Shown: positions 9,701 through 18,621 of the stretch, piece by piece | Position numbering within the stretch: position 1 is the first letter of the stretch | How the letters are laid out: each line of letters opens with the position of its first letter | Assembly (NCBI RefSeq): GCF_002312815.1 | Contig: NZ_NKQJ01000001.1 | Span: 248,126 to 312,125 of the forward strand | Source of the DNA: Agaribacterium haliotis | Lineage (GTDB): Bacteria > Pseudomonadota > Gammaproteobacteria > Pseudomonadales > Cellvibrionaceae | Direction: 5' to 3' | DNA length: 64,000 nucleotides | The notes under the pieces: model-generated | What the model saw: only the letters and a program-made list of their open reading frames with translations | What the model was told of the DNA's origin: nothing | Databases searched by the model: none | Translations under genes and position numbers: made by a program

Positions 9701-9716
9701 TGCACAAAACAGGCCA
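9701..9716 (-). promoter_or_regulatory. Candidate sigma-54 promoter of fliEFGHIJ-che
   Basis: On the minus strand the site reads TGGCCTGTTTTGTGCA, with GG and GC exactly 12 bases apart as sigma-54 requires. It matches TGGC of the -24 box and TGCA of the -12 box, with three departures from consensus. It lies 59 bases upstream of fliE. fliE is an FlrC/sigma-54 target in Vibrio and Pseudomonas, which agrees. It is the weakest of the sigma-54 sites listed here. Confidence 0.5.
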
Positions 9717-9763
9717 AACTTTGCCGTTGGCAAAAACTTGCCTATTTTGAAATGATACTCACA

Positions 9764-9790
9764 AAAAAGCACGCAGGACGCGTGCTTTTA
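9764..9790 (-). terminator. Intrinsic terminator after the small acidic gene
   Basis: A perfect 10-bp stem (AAAAGCACGC, loop AGGAC, GCGTGCTTTT) runs into TTTTTT when read on the minus strand. It lies 33 bases past the stop of the small gene at 9823-9993 and upstream of the fliE promoter, separating the two units. The A/U flanks make it potentially active in both directions. Confidence 0.85.
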
Positions 9791-9822
9791 TCTAAGTGGG
9801 TGGGTTATCTATTCAGGGATGA

Positions 9823-9993
9823 TTAAAAGTCGAAATCGTATTCCATTAGCGCCTTGCGCAAACGCTGATCTTCGAGCTTATCTTCCAAACGGCGACGCGC
9901 ATCGGTGCCATTGATCGGGCGACTGAAGGCATGCCAGAACTTTTCATCAAAATGCACCGCTTCGGCCGGCATCTCTGGAATTTCAGTTTCCAT
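9823..9993 (-). CDS. Small acidic conserved protein (56 aa)
   Basis: A 56-codon gene lying alone between flrC and fliE. The protein starts METEIPEMPAE and ends in a charged helix (ARRRLEDKLEDQRLRKALME) and YDFDF. The RRxLED-LEDQRLRKAL helix and the acidic-aromatic tail resemble the short PA3496-type family of Pseudomonas and relatives, whose role is not established; that match is from memory and tentative. Support for its reality: a strong GAGGTGAG ribosome site five bases before the ATG, a codon pattern like its neighbours, and a perfect intrinsic terminator 33 bases after the stop. It has its own stop-start boundaries and is not obviously flagellar. Confidence 0.72.
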   Translation of the reverse strand: METEIPEMPAEAVHFDEKFWHAFSRPINGTDARRRLEDKLEDQRLRKALMEYDFDF

Positions 9994-10131
9994 ATCTCAC
10001 CTCGGTAGTTGTTAAGCTAACAATCGATAACAAGATATTATGGTGCTAAGCATCAATGACACTTTAATGAAAGAGCGATGAAGCTTTGATAAAACTCCAT
10101 AGCGCGCTCCCCGTCAAACATTAACCGCCAT

Positions 10132-11574
10132 TCATATGCCTGCCGCTTCGAGGTCAAAACCCTGCTCTCGCAAGCGGGCAATTTTGTAGCGCAAGGTTCG
10201 CGGGCTGATACCAAGGCGCTCGGCGGTATGTTTTTTACTGCCGCGTTCGAGCTTTAGGGTTTTAACAATAATGTCAAACTCGTGACGCTTCATATCGTTG
10301 CCAAGCAGCGCTTCGTCGCTCTCGATATTTGTGTGTTCATGCGCTGCGCTGTCTGGCGCAAAAGCTTGAGCATGCAGTTCAGTGTTTGTCGGTGGCGAAG
10401 AAAGCTTAATAAGCGGCTCATTGCTGTGGACCTGATCCAGCTCCAACCCCAGATGCTCCGCCTCGATAAGCTCGCCCGATTGCAAAATTAATGCGCGCTG
10501 CATGACATTGTCGAGCTCGCGTACATTTCCAGGCCAGCGATACTCCAACAGCGCTCGCTGCGCAGATTGGCTTAAACTTACCGCCCTGCGGTGTTGTTTG
10601 TGCGCGTGTTTGTCTAACAGGCTGTGAGCCAGAGGCAAAATATCTTCGCGCCGTTCACGCAGAGCCGCCCAGGACAGCGGCAATACATTCAGGCGAAAAT
10701 ATAAGTCACCGCGGAAGCGTCCGGCATCTACTTCCAAGCGCATATCACGGTTAGACGTAGCAATCACCCGCACATCTAATTTGATGCTGCGGCGCCCACC
10801 CAAACGCTCAACCTCTCTTTCTTGCAGCACACGCAGCAGTTTGGCCTGCAAGCCCAGATCCATCTCTGATATTTCATCAAGCAAAATGCTGCCGCCATTA
10901 GCCTGTTCAAACTTGCCCGGCGCACTTTGATAAGCGCCCGTATAAGCCCCTTTTTCGTGGCCAAAGAGTGTAGCTTCGAGCATATTCTCAGGAATCGCGG
11001 CACAGTTAACCGCAACAAACGGGCCGTCGGCTCGCGGGCTGCGTTCGTGAATAAAACGCGCAAGTACCTCTTTGCCTGTGCCACTTTCTCCAAGTAATAA
11101 CGCGGTTGAGTCGCTCGCGGCAACCCGTTCGGCTAGATTCAACAGCTGCTTGCTTGAAGGCGACTCCGCTATCGGGCGCCCTTCGGCTTTATTCTTAAAG
11201 CCGACAAAGCGCTGTACACACTCAATTAAGGCCTCGGGTGAGAAGGGTTTAACTAAGTAGTCAACGGCGCCGTCTTTAATTGCTCTCACACTGTCTTCAA
11301 CGCTTGCGTAGGCGGTAACAAGCAAAACGGGAATGTGAGGCCACTGATCTTTTACCGCCAGTAATAAATCGTGACCGGACATATCCCCCATATTCACGTC
11401 GGATACAATTAAATCAAAATCAATATCTTTTGATAAAATTGCCATTGCCTGCTCGGCACTGTCCGCCTGTTCACAACGCATTTTTGCCAGCAGCAAGGTA
11501 TCGACTACTGCTTCTCTTAATGAAGCATCATCTTCTACCACCAGAATTCGTGCTTGATTTTTGTTTGCCTTCAT
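10132..11574 (-). CDS. flrC: Sigma-54 response regulator FlrC/FleR
   Basis: 480 residues: receiver (about 8-125; acidic pair ED 14-15, phospho-acceptor D59 in LIVSDVNMGDMSG), AAA+ sigma-54 activator domain with Walker A GESGTGKE and the sigma-54 loop as GAYTGA (Tyr for the common Phe, a tolerated variant), and a Fis-type helix-turn-helix at the end (TAERLGISPRTLRYKIARL). Phosphorylated FlrC/FleR switches on mid-class flagellar operons. The frame stays open a further 54 codons upstream, but the receiver begins right after the ATG at 11574, which has AAGG in front; the upstream part would run into flrB. It follows flrB by 43 bases. Confidence 0.95.
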   Translation of the reverse strand: MKANKNQARILVVEDDASLREAVVDTLLLAKMRCEQADSAEQAMAILSKDIDFDLIVSDVNMGDMSGHDLLLAVKDQWPHIPVLLVTAYASVEDSVRAIKDGAVDYLVKPFSPEALIECVQRFVGFKNKAEGRPIAESPSSKQLLNLAERVAASDSTALLLGESGTGKEVLARFIHERSPRADGPFVAVNCAAIPENMLEATLFGHEKGAYTGAYQSAPGKFEQANGGSILLDEISEMDLGLQAKLLRVLQEREVERLGGRRSIKLDVRVIATSNRDMRLEVDAGRFRGDLYFRLNVLPLSWAALRERREDILPLAHSLLDKHAHKQHRRAVSLSQSAQRALLEYRWPGNVRELDNVMQRALILQSGELIEAEHLGLELDQVHSNEPLIKLSSPPTNTELHAQAFAPDSAAHEHTNIESDEALLGNDMKRHEFDIIVKTLKLERGSKKHTAERLGISPRTLRYKIARLREQGFDLEAAGI

Positions 11575-11617
11575 TTGTAATACCTTGTGTGTTTGTACAG
11601 TAGCGCCAATAAATAGG

Positions 11618-12814
11618 CTAAGCCGCTGACACTTCGATAAGCGGTAATTGAATACTTGCGCGGCAGCCGACACCGGGCTCCGACTCAAGCGAAAACGTCG
11701 CTGCATGGGCCCGACAAACCGCTTTGACAACGGCAAGCCCCAAGCCTGTACCGTTGGTTTTTGTCGTTACAAACATCTTTTGCACCTGCTCGAGGGTTTG
11801 CTTATCCATACCCGGGCCGCTATCGCTAATCGTTACGTTCAACTGTTGTTTGAGCGAATCCTCGGCAAAACATATCGTTAGCTTTTGCGACGCATAAGCA
11901 GACATGCTCTGTAAAGCATTGTTGACGAGGTTCATCAAGGCTGACACCAGTGCATCGACGTGACACTTTAAACTGGCCTCGGCGCAGTGATTTTGCCAAT
12001 TGAGCTCAAGTCTTGAATCCTGAAGCAAGTGCTCGGCGGCAAGCTTTAGCTGAAGATCCAACTCGCCGACGGTAATAACATCATTTAACGGCAACTCGCT
12101 TTTTACAAACAGCATCATGTCACGCACCTGCTTTTCCATATGGCTCAAACGAGACAGGCATTTTTTTGCAAAGCGTTTTTGCAGTGAAGGCTCAAGTTCA
12201 GCGTCGCAGAGATGTCCGGCGTAAAGCATCGCGGCACTTAAGGGCGTGCGTATTTGGTGAGCCAGTGCCGATACCATTTTCCCCATTGCCGACAAGCGCT
12301 CGTTACGGCTCAAATGCTCTTGCAAAGCTCTGGTTTCAGTCAGATCTGTCAGCAAGATGATTTGCCCTCGCTCCATCAGCGACGAGGTTGAAACACTGAG
12401 GCGCCGACCGCTGTGAGTAGAGACTTCAAGGCCGTCATCGTTTTGGGGTTTAAAACAATCATTGATAATGTGGCGCCAAACTTTATCAACCAGTGAGCTC
12501 TGCAGCAGCTTTTCTGCCGCCGGATTTGCTTCGACAATCACCCCGCGCTCATCAAGCACCAAAACACCGCCGGGCAGAAAGTGCAGCAGCGCCTGCATGC
12601 GCTCCTCCAGCAAGCTGTGTCGCTTGTGCTCACGCTCGAGCTGCTGCTCGCTCTGATCCAGCTCTTTACTTAAATTCTGAACTTTTGTCTCAAGCGCGCG
12701 ATAACTGTTTTCCAGCTGAGCACTGGTTTCATTAAAAAAATTAAACGCCGCCTCGAGGCTCTGCTGCTTCTCAAGTTCGGACTGGGACAAGCTGTTATTC
12801 GCTGTTGATAACAA
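11618..12814 (-). CDS. flrB: Cytoplasmic sensor kinase FlrB/FleS
   Basis: 398 residues without membrane segments. A coiled coil (about 12-75) leads into a PAS-type domain (LHFLPGGVLVLDERGVIVEANPAA), a HisKA helix with H186 in ALAHQIRTPLS, and the ATPase with VNNALQSM, DSGPGMD and TGLGLAVV. It phosphorylates FlrC/FleR in response to progress of hook-basal-body assembly; the input signal is not known from sequence. A well-spaced sigma-54 site lies 49 bases upstream, so flrBC forms its own unit below FlrA, as in Vibrio and Pseudomonas. Confidence 0.94.
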   Translation of the reverse strand: MLSTANNSLSQSELEKQQSLEAAFNFFNETSAQLENSYRALETKVQNLSKELDQSEQQLEREHKRHSLLEERMQALLHFLPGGVLVLDERGVIVEANPAAEKLLQSSLVDKVWRHIINDCFKPQNDDGLEVSTHSGRRLSVSTSSLMERGQIILLTDLTETRALQEHLSRNERLSAMGKMVSALAHQIRTPLSAAMLYAGHLCDAELEPSLQKRFAKKCLSRLSHMEKQVRDMMLFVKSELPLNDVITVGELDLQLKLAAEHLLQDSRLELNWQNHCAEASLKCHVDALVSALMNLVNNALQSMSAYASQKLTICFAEDSLKQQLNVTISDSGPGMDKQTLEQVQKMFVTTKTNGTGLGLAVVKAVCRAHAATFSLESEPGVGCRASIQLPLIEVSAA

Positions 12815-12862
12815 AGTCTATAACCACTTCTTTGGCACATTAGTAGGACTATTGGTATAGAC

Positions 12863-12878
12863 AGCAAAGACTTTGCCA
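12863..12878 (-). promoter_or_regulatory. Sigma-54 promoter of flrBC
   Basis: Minus-strand TGGCAAAGTCTTTGCT has the -24 TGGCA and -12 TTGCT boxes with GG and GC 12 bases apart. It lies 49 bases before the flrB ATG. FlrA/FleQ acting with sigma-54 is the known activator of flrBC/fleSR in related bacteria. Confidence 0.78.
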
Positions 12879-13030
12879 ACAAAAATTATCTTTTATTATC
12901 AAACACTTAAAAAAGATAAAATTCAGGCCAAAGTCAAGAGATTGACATTCAGCCACAGGAGTAAAGAAAACTATGGGGAAAAGCTGAGGGCCCGACTTTA
13001 CTAAAACTTACGCAAATGCCGGCCACAGCA

Positions 13031-14464
13031 TTAGCGCTGCATACCGTATTTACGCATTTTTTCAACCAGGGTAGTACGGCGAATCATAAGCTGTTCGGCC
13101 GCTCTTGCGACCACGCCGCTGTTGTTGTCCAGCGCTTGTTGAATCAGTGTTTGCTCAAGCTCGGAGATATATTCTTTTAAGTCGATACCGGCTTCTGGCA
13201 GAAGCACGGTATCACCAACATTTACAACAGATGGGGATAACGCTTCTGTGCTTTGCGTCAGGTCATCGAAGTCGTTTTCAATATCAACGTGACGATATTT
13301 CGGCGGCAGTTCGCTGACACCAATAACCGCGCCGGGTTTCATAATCGCCATGCGTTCAACAAGGTTTGCAAGTTCACGTACATTGCCAGGCCACGGGTGC
13401 TGGCACAATGACAACAGCGCCGACGAACTAAAACGGATGGACCCCCGCCCTTCGGACTCAAGCCTTTTTACGAGTTCGTTAATAAGCAGAGGAATATCTT
13501 CCGAACGCTGGCGCAGCGAGGGCATTTCAATCGGAAAAACATTTAATCGATAATACAGATCTTCGCGAAAATCGCCCTTGTCTATCATCGTTTCAAGGTT
13601 GCGATGAGTGGCCGCAACAATTCTGACATTGGTTTTGTAGCTTTTGTTGCCGCCAACACGTTCAAACGATTTTTCTTGCAACACACGCAAAATTTTGACT
13701 TGCATATGCAGGGGCATATCACCGATTTCATCCAAAAACAGTGTGCCGCCTTCGGCGAGTTCAAAACGCCCGGCCCGGGCACTGATCGCACCGGTAAAGG
13801 CCCCTTTTTCATGCCCAAATAGTTCACTTTCAAGCAGCTCAGCGGGAATCGCACCGCAATTCACCGGAACAAAAGGGCCTTCTCGGCGAGCACTGTGATA
13901 GTGGAGATTGCGCGCGACCACTTCTTTGCCTGTGCCGCTCTCACCTTCAATCAATACGGTAACATCGTTGTCGGCGACCTGAGCCATCATATCCCGGACT
14001 TGCTGTATGCTATCGCTGCTACCCACTAAAGACGAAAACAAATGTAGTGGGCGTTTTTGATGATGGCTTCGCCTGGCTTTAATTGCTTTGATAAAACACT
14101 GAGCACGATGCAAAGCATCGTTTAGATCGTTATAACCCGGGATTTTTATAAACGACGCCACCAGCATCGTTTTGATTCGTTCATCAAGCTTGTCACCAAG
14201 CTCCGGCTCTGGGCCGATATTAACAACGGCAATACTGTCATTTGCTTCCGAACAATCCTTAAGGAAATGGGCAAACTGGCCGTGATCCTTCTCCGAACTG
14301 GCAAAGGCAATTTCAACGTGTTGTTTATTGTCCTTACTTAACTGCAGCCACTGATCAAAATTTAACTCAAATACATCTTCACCAAGAAAACTCAGAACCG
14401 TAACTATGTCGTGCCGGGTCTCGTCCTCATCACACACCACAGCAATCTTTTTTACATCAAACAT
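13031..14464 (-). CDS. flrA: Master flagellar regulator FlrA/FleQ
   Basis: 477 residues: a receiver-like N-terminal domain (1-120) in which the phospho-acceptor is not conserved, an AAA+ domain with Walker A GESGTGKE (173-180), GAFTGA and [10 protein letters not shown], and a Fis-type DNA-binding helix at the end. With the start at 14464 the c-di-GMP residues of P. aeruginosa FleQ fall at the same numbers: L142, F143, R185, N186 and ExxxR (ELVKR) are kept, but residue 144 is Ser instead of Arg. The chosen ATG has GGGAAGA ten bases upstream. An in-frame ATG at 14512 lacks such a site. A sigma-70 promoter lies upstream. FlrA activates flrBC and other early operons. Confidence 0.95.
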   Translation of the reverse strand: MFDVKKIAVVCDEDETRHDIVTVLSFLGEDVFELNFDQWLQLSKDNKQHVEIAFASSEKDHGQFAHFLKDCSEANDSIAVVNIGPEPELGDKLDERIKTMLVASFIKIPGYNDLNDALHRAQCFIKAIKARRSHHQKRPLHLFSSLVGSSDSIQQVRDMMAQVADNDVTVLIEGESGTGKEVVARNLHYHSARREGPFVPVNCGAIPAELLESELFGHEKGAFTGAISARAGRFELAEGGTLFLDEIGDMPLHMQVKILRVLQEKSFERVGGNKSYKTNVRIVAATHRNLETMIDKGDFREDLYYRLNVFPIEMPSLRQRSEDIPLLINELVKRLESEGRGSIRFSSSALLSLCQHPWPGNVRELANLVERMAIMKPGAVIGVSELPPKYRHVDIENDFDDLTQSTEALSPSVVNVGDTVLLPEAGIDLKEYISELEQTLIQQALDNNSGVVARAAEQLMIRRTTLVEKMRKYGMQR

Positions 14465-14543
14465 ATACAACGTCTTCCCAAATAAGCTTCGCCACTCTAA
14501 CGAGAACTCCATTCACGATAGGAAGTCGGCGCTGGTAAGAATT

Positions 14544-14572
14544 TGTATAGTCAGAAAAATGACCATAGTCAA
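14544..14572 (-). promoter_or_regulatory. Sigma-70 promoter of flrA
   Basis: On the minus strand TTGACT and TATACA are separated by 17 bases, a near-consensus housekeeping promoter. Transcription would start near 14537, leaving a leader of about 70 bases before the ATG at 14464. This fits the master regulator standing at the top of the hierarchy. Confidence 0.75.
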
Positions 14573-14630
14573 ATTACCGACGAGCAGGCACTGCTTTGGT
14601 GTCGGCAAATCAGGAGCATAATAAACGTCG

Positions 14631-14900
14631 TTATGCGCGAGAATATGGGAAGCCTTGCAACATCTCTTGCTCGCTACTGGGCAATGCCTCAACAATCCGG
14701 GCATAGAGCGCCAGTACACGCTCCATTTCAGCAACCAGTTCAACCGCATTGCGGGAGGAGTCTTGAAACGCCTGATCCAGCGCGGCTCCCATGGCCCGGT
14801 CTTTTGCCCTAAGCCCCATCCAATCACCGCTTTCAAAACAGCTTTGCATGCCTTTCCTGAGGCGAACGAGATCAACATGTGAACGACTAATTAATGACAT
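14631..14900 (-). CDS. fliT: Putative flagellar chaperone FliT
   Basis: 89 residues, all helical in character, with the size of FliT-type chaperones, which bind FliD before export. The start at 14900 (MSLISRSHVDL) has GGAG nine bases upstream; the frame is open for 18 more codons, but that part would overlap the sigma-28 promoter at 14934-14960. FliT proteins are poorly conserved, so the name rests on length, helix content and the neighbouring fliS-fliD genes. It stands in a unit of its own between fliS and flrA. Confidence 0.6.
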   Translation of the reverse strand: MSLISRSHVDLVRLRKGMQSCFESGDWMGLRAKDRAMGAALDQAFQDSSRNAVELVAEMERVLALYARIVEALPSSEQEMLQGFPYSRA

Positions 14901-14933
14901 ACAAAAGCTCCATGACCGCACCAGTTTCAAAGC

Positions 14934-14960
14934 TTTTCGGCTGCTTTTGCCCAAGCTTTA
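14934..14960 (-). promoter_or_regulatory. Sigma-28 promoter of fliT
   Basis: Minus-strand TAAAGCTT, 11 bases, GCCGAAAA, against the consensus TAAAGTTT-N11-GCCGATAA: two mismatches in sixteen and exact spacing. It lies 34 bases upstream of the fliT ATG. Confidence 0.78.
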
Positions 14961-15079
14961 ATAACAAGCTGGCACTAGGGACTTAACACCAATTAATACG
15001 CTCAAGTGAAACATAAATTACCGTCCAAAGCGTTCAGAACGCGCCATCGAGCGAGCCCCCAAACAAATCAAAAGAGTCT

Positions 15080-15463
15080 TTACGCAGCCCGCCCTGCTGG
15101 CATTGCATCCCAACCTTCTTTTACTTGAGTCATCAGCGATTCGAGTTCATTCAACGCAAGTACATCGTCTTCTGGGCACTGTGTGCCATCAGTGAGGCGC
15201 GCCAACATGTACTCGTAAAGACCATCGAGATTAAGGGCGATCTCGCCACCGTGATTAAAATCCAGGCTTGCTCTTAGCCCCTTGATAATACTGACTATTT
15301 TCACAAGCAGGATATCAAAGTCATCTCGCTTGTTGTCATAGATACTCTGCCTGGCTTGACCAATGCGCTCGAGTGTTCCCGCCATTAACAAACTGATCAG
15401 TTTGTGCGGATCATTAGCGCAGTGTTGAACCTGAGCTGCAGCAGAAGTTGCGTGTACCGACAT
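15080..15463 (-). CDS. fliS: FliS-family flagellin chaperone, copy 2
   Basis: 127 residues of FliS type: DPHKLISLLMAGTLERIGQAR, then IVSIIKGLRASLDFNHGGEIALNLDGLYEYMLARL in two helices (the conserved NL..LYEYM segment is at about 80-90), and a C-terminal GWDAM helix. FliS binds the C-terminus of flagellin and blocks polymerisation in the cytoplasm. It is a diverged paralogue of the fliS gene upstream and lacks that copy's N-terminal YSAAVASYSQV. Unlike that copy it is preceded by a sigma-54 site, and a terminator lies between them. It may serve the sigma-54-type flagellin. Confidence 0.88.
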   Translation of the reverse strand: MSVHATSAAAQVQHCANDPHKLISLLMAGTLERIGQARQSIYDNKRDDFDILLVKIVSIIKGLRASLDFNHGGEIALNLDGLYEYMLARLTDGTQCPEDDVLALNELESLMTQVKEGWDAMPAGRAA

Positions 15464-15548
15464 AAGTTGCCTCCATCTTGCCGCCGTGCGGCAAAGTCTT
15501 GCTTAACAATAAAACAACAGCCTAAATCCAAGGCATTATTAGCAAAAG

Positions 15549-15564
15549 AGCAAGAGCGGTGCCA
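15549..15564 (-). promoter_or_regulatory. Sigma-54 promoter of the second fliS
   Basis: Minus-strand TGGCACCGCTCTTGCT matches TGGCAC and TTGCT fully with correct 12-base GG-GC spacing, one of the best sites in the window. It lies 86 bases upstream of the ATG at 15463 and just beyond the terminator of the first fliS. Confidence 0.82.
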
Positions 15565-15643
15565 ACTGATATAAACGTATATGCCGCCAAATAGAGATCC
15601 ATTGTGATCAAGAAAATTTAAAGCCCGACCAGCAATATAGCCT

Positions 15644-15673
15644 TAAAAAACAGCGCACTACGACGGGCGTGCG
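15644..15673 (-). terminator. Terminator after the first fliS
   Basis: Read on the minus strand, CGCAC pairs with GTGCG across a 10-base loop and is followed by CTGTTTTTT. It lies about 50 bases past the fliS stop at 15725. The stem is short, but the T-run and position make it convincing. Confidence 0.65.
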
Positions 15674-15724
15674 AAAGCTATAAAAAATAACTTGGGGCAA
15701 CAAACAAGGATTACAAAAGTGCCG

Positions 15725-16102
15725 TTAAGCAATCTGCTTCCACGCAGTAGAGATATCGGCTAACAGTACAGCGGCCTCATCGAGAAGGCTTTTGTCATTT
15801 TTCAAATGCGCTTGGCTGAGTATGCGAGTGATATATTCGTATAAACGCTCAAGATTAGCACTGATATCCTCAGAATCATCGTGATTTAAGTTTTCTCGCA
15901 AGCCGTTAACGATGTTAATAGCGCTATTAATTTTCGCACCTTTTAATTCGACATTGCCGTGATCCATTGCGCCCTTTGCTTGAGCAATACGCTCTAAGGC
16001 ACCGTCAAACAGCATACAAATTAGCTGATGAGGGCTGGCATCTTCTACACCGCTATGAGTTTTTACCTGTGAGTAGGAAGCGACAGCTGCGGAATAGTTC
16101 AT
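15725..16102 (-). CDS. fliS: Flagellin chaperone FliS, copy 1
   Basis: 125 residues, the classic FliS layout: MNYSAAVASYSQVKTHSGVE at the N-terminus, SPHQLICMLFDGALERIAQAKG, and NLERLYEYITRIL in the third helix. It caps the flagellin C-terminus in the cytosol and delivers it to the export gate. A near-perfect sigma-28 promoter sits between it and fliD, so it is a late gene with its own transcript, ended by the terminator at 15644-15673. Confidence 0.96.
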   Translation of the reverse strand: MNYSAAVASYSQVKTHSGVEDASPHQLICMLFDGALERIAQAKGAMDHGNVELKGAKINSAINIVNGLRENLNHDDSEDISANLERLYEYITRILSQAHLKNDKSLLDEAAVLLADISTAWKQIA

Positions 16103-16151
16103 ATCAACCTCTAAGAGAAAACTGATTATTTTTAATAAATACTATTAATTT

Positions 16152-16178
16152 ATTTCGGCGAACAACATTAAAACTTTA
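16152..16178 (-). promoter_or_regulatory. Sigma-28 promoter of fliS
   Basis: Minus-strand TAAAGTTT, 11 bases, GCCGAAAT: a perfect -35 box, exact spacing and two mismatches in the -10 box. It lies 50 bases upstream of the fliS ATG, in the fliD-fliS gap. Confidence 0.85.
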
Positions 16179-16181
16179 TGT

Positions 16182-18278
16182 TTAATTATCGTTCTGAGCG
16201 GTAAAAGGAAGTGTCTGAATTAAGTTATCTAAAAAACTACCCGACGTATTCAACGAAGAAATAATTCTCTCCATTGCAATAAATTGGTTTAACAGACGTT
16301 CTTCATAAGCGCCAATGCGTCGATCGAGATCATCTTGATCTGTCTCGTAAGATTCAATACGCTGTTCTAACGTATCTGTTCGTGTTGCAATAACACCGTC
16401 ACTACTCAGTAAACTGTCAATTAAACGCTCTAATTCACCGGAAAAGCCGCGGCTAAAATTCAGCGTGGCGGAACTTGCCGACTCACCAATAAGCAGTGCC
16501 AGCCCCTCTCCAGGCTCACCCAGCGCAGGCAGCAATACGTTGGCCGAGCCAAAGCCTGCAACACCATTGATCGTTCCGGCAGCCGTCTGACCGGCTGTGC
16601 CTGAAGCATCACTTAAACCGAGCTCGGAAGCGTCTGCACTTGTTGCACTAAACACGATATTTGAACTAGATCCGTACGAGGACGAAGTAAACTCGTAACG
16701 GTTGTCACTGGCGTTGTAACTGACAACAACAGACTTATTACCGTCACTAATGGCACTGTCATTATTAATAAGACTTTGTAACGCTGCTGCAATTTCATCC
16801 TGGTTGTCATAGCTGGCATCGGGCAGTTGTAGCGCCGAAGATGTCACACCATCAACCGTAATCGTAAAACCGTAAGTCTTGGTTGAAGTATCAATTGGAA
16901 AACTTGCCGCTGCACCGTGAAAAAAACCTTTCGATGGCGCCTGGGTAACAATAAGCTCGTATTGCCCGGCTTCTGTCGCATCGTTAAAGCTATTAATTAA
17001 AACATCTTCGGAGCTCGACGATGTATGTGGTGCCAGTAACTTTTGCACATCTTCAAAATTTTCGTCAAAAGCTCGGCTGAAATCTTCCTCGTCAATGGTC
17101 AGTTTTCCATCAAGATCTGTTCGGATGCCAAGGTTTGTCAGGGAGGAAAAATTTGAATCAGCCAAACCGGGAATAGACGATGCAATCACCGAGCGAATTT
17201 GGCTTAAAATGGATTTAGCCAACGCATCGTTCGCCAGGGAACCAACAACTGTTTCCGTTTCACCATCGTCATTTTCAACCTCATTGACCCCAAAAATAGG
17301 GTCGGTTGCGTCAATAAAGCCGTTGTAGGCCTCGACAAACGCACGTATATTTTGCTCGGCAAAGTTTTTGTCGTCTTCAATGGTAATGGTGACAAGATCG
17401 TTGGCATCCATAACCTTGAGCACATCGAGTTTTAAACCCTCGACGATATCATCAATGGTGTTGCTCTCGCGGCTGATGCTGATGCCGTTTAAAGTCAGCT
17501 CGGCATCCTGGCCGGCTTGTTTTTCAAAATCGTCGTAAATATCCAGGAAGGTCGATGCCGCAACCGTTTTATCGGCATTGTATGAGAAAAAACTCAGATC
17601 GTTATCGTCGTTGTTACTCGGCGTTCCACCGGCTTCCGAGGCGACAATTTCCAGCTCATTATTCAGCCCGGATTCTGACACCACACTTAAGATATATTGA
17701 GAGCCGTCGTAAATAATTGATGCAGTTACGCCTTTCTCAGCATTGTTAATTGCATCGCGAAGCCCTTCTAAGCTGTTGTTATCACTATCGATAACAATAT
17801 CAAAACTCTCGGCATCGGGATCTTGGCTAAAACTTGGAGCGCTCGACGGTAAACCACTTCGATCCCACGAGCCAAAATTAAAACTCAGTGTACCTTCACC
17901 AACTTGATCGGTCGGATCGCTAAAGCCATCAAAGGCAAGCGTGTGAGATTTAGCAATTTGGCTGACATTAAATGAATATGAACCCGGTTGAACATCAGTA
18001 TCTAACTCAAGGGGAACTAAAGCATCACTTTCGGTGAATGACGCCGTTTTACTAAAAAGTGACTCGGGATCGGTCAGTATGTTTGCAGCATCACGCAAGG
18101 TCGACAGTGCGCTCGAGAGCAGGCCAAAATCTGAAATCCGGGTTTCGGCGAGCTCTGTTTTTGAATCGATACGCTGCTGGGGCGCTGCTCGTTCAACTTC
18201 AACCAGTTGCTCAACCAGGCTTCTCGTATCAATGCCCGAACCAGCCCCTAAGCTTTGAATGATATTGTTGTCGATCAT
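16182..18278 (-). CDS. fliD: Flagellar filament cap FliD
   Basis: 698 residues, well above the ~470 of enteric or Pseudomonas FliD. The N-terminal cap domain (SLGAGSGIDTRSLVEQLVEVERAAPQQRI region, first 50 residues) and the C-terminal coiled coil (RIGAYEERLLNQFIAMERIISSLN region) are conserved; the middle is expanded, acidic and Ser/Asp-rich. FliD caps the growing filament, helps flagellin fold, and often faces the surroundings as an adhesin. The added length should lie in the outer D2/D3 domains. It sits between flaG and fliS as usual. Confidence 0.95.
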   Translation of the reverse strand: MIDNNIIQSLGAGSGIDTRSLVEQLVEVERAAPQQRIDSKTELAETRISDFGLLSSALSTLRDAANILTDPESLFSKTASFTESDALVPLELDTDVQPGSYSFNVSQIAKSHTLAFDGFSDPTDQVGEGTLSFNFGSWDRSGLPSSAPSFSQDPDAESFDIVIDSDNNSLEGLRDAINNAEKGVTASIIYDGSQYILSVVSESGLNNELEIVASEAGGTPSNNDDNDLSFFSYNADKTVAASTFLDIYDDFEKQAGQDAELTLNGISISRESNTIDDIVEGLKLDVLKVMDANDLVTITIEDDKNFAEQNIRAFVEAYNGFIDATDPIFGVNEVENDDGETETVVGSLANDALAKSILSQIRSVIASSIPGLADSNFSSLTNLGIRTDLDGKLTIDEEDFSRAFDENFEDVQKLLAPHTSSSSEDVLINSFNDATEAGQYELIVTQAPSKGFFHGAAASFPIDTSTKTYGFTITVDGVTSSALQLPDASYDNQDEIAAALQSLINNDSAISDGNKSVVVSYNASDNRYEFTSSSYGSSSNIVFSATSADASELGLSDASGTAGQTAAGTINGVAGFGSANVLLPALGEPGEGLALLIGESASSATLNFSRGFSGELERLIDSLLSSDGVIATRTDTLEQRIESYETDQDDLDRRIGAYEERLLNQFIAMERIISSLNTSGSFLDNLIQTLPFTAQNDN

Positions 18279-18621
18279 AGTCTTAAAAAACCAAGGCGTT
18301 TATAGCACAGCAAAAGGCGCGCAATTACTCATTTATGAGTATCGCCCGCTTTGGCCGAAACTATAGGAACCTTTAGTTTGTTAAACAGTTTTAGTTATGC
18401 CACTTTTCTGACGCCCACAGCGGAAATAGAGCGTTATGTACTTTTACATCTCCGTTTCCGAAAGAGAATATGCGAGATTAATGCCAGCTTAATCGGGCAT
18501 AAATAAGATAGGGGAAATAAGCTCACGAACGACGGGCTTAACAGATAAAAGCCCGCAAGCCCTAACAACAACTTTAGGGCGCGAGCAAAATGCTGGCACC
18601 CTAAAGAAGCTTAAACTCGCG
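18279..18621. other. flaG-fliD intergenic region
   Basis: 343 bases with no gene. Near the flaG end are two hairpins in tandem, GCCCTAA/TTAGGGC (about 18570-18592) and CGGGCTT/AAGCCCG (about 18533-18557), neither followed by a T-run, so they may be RNA ends or processing structures. A poor sigma-54-like site (TTGCGCGCCTTTTGCT, 18309-18324) is the only promoter candidate at a usual distance from fliD. Confidence 0.4.

Noticed and set aside
11575..11736. 54-codon N-terminal extension of flrC
   Set aside because: The receiver domain starts at the ATG at 11574; the extension overlaps the end of flrB in another frame and has no family counterpart.
18309..18324. Sigma-54-like site before fliD (TTGCGCGCCTTTTGCT)
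   Set aside because: The near-invariant GG of the -24 box is TG here; kept only as a remark in the intergenic entry.
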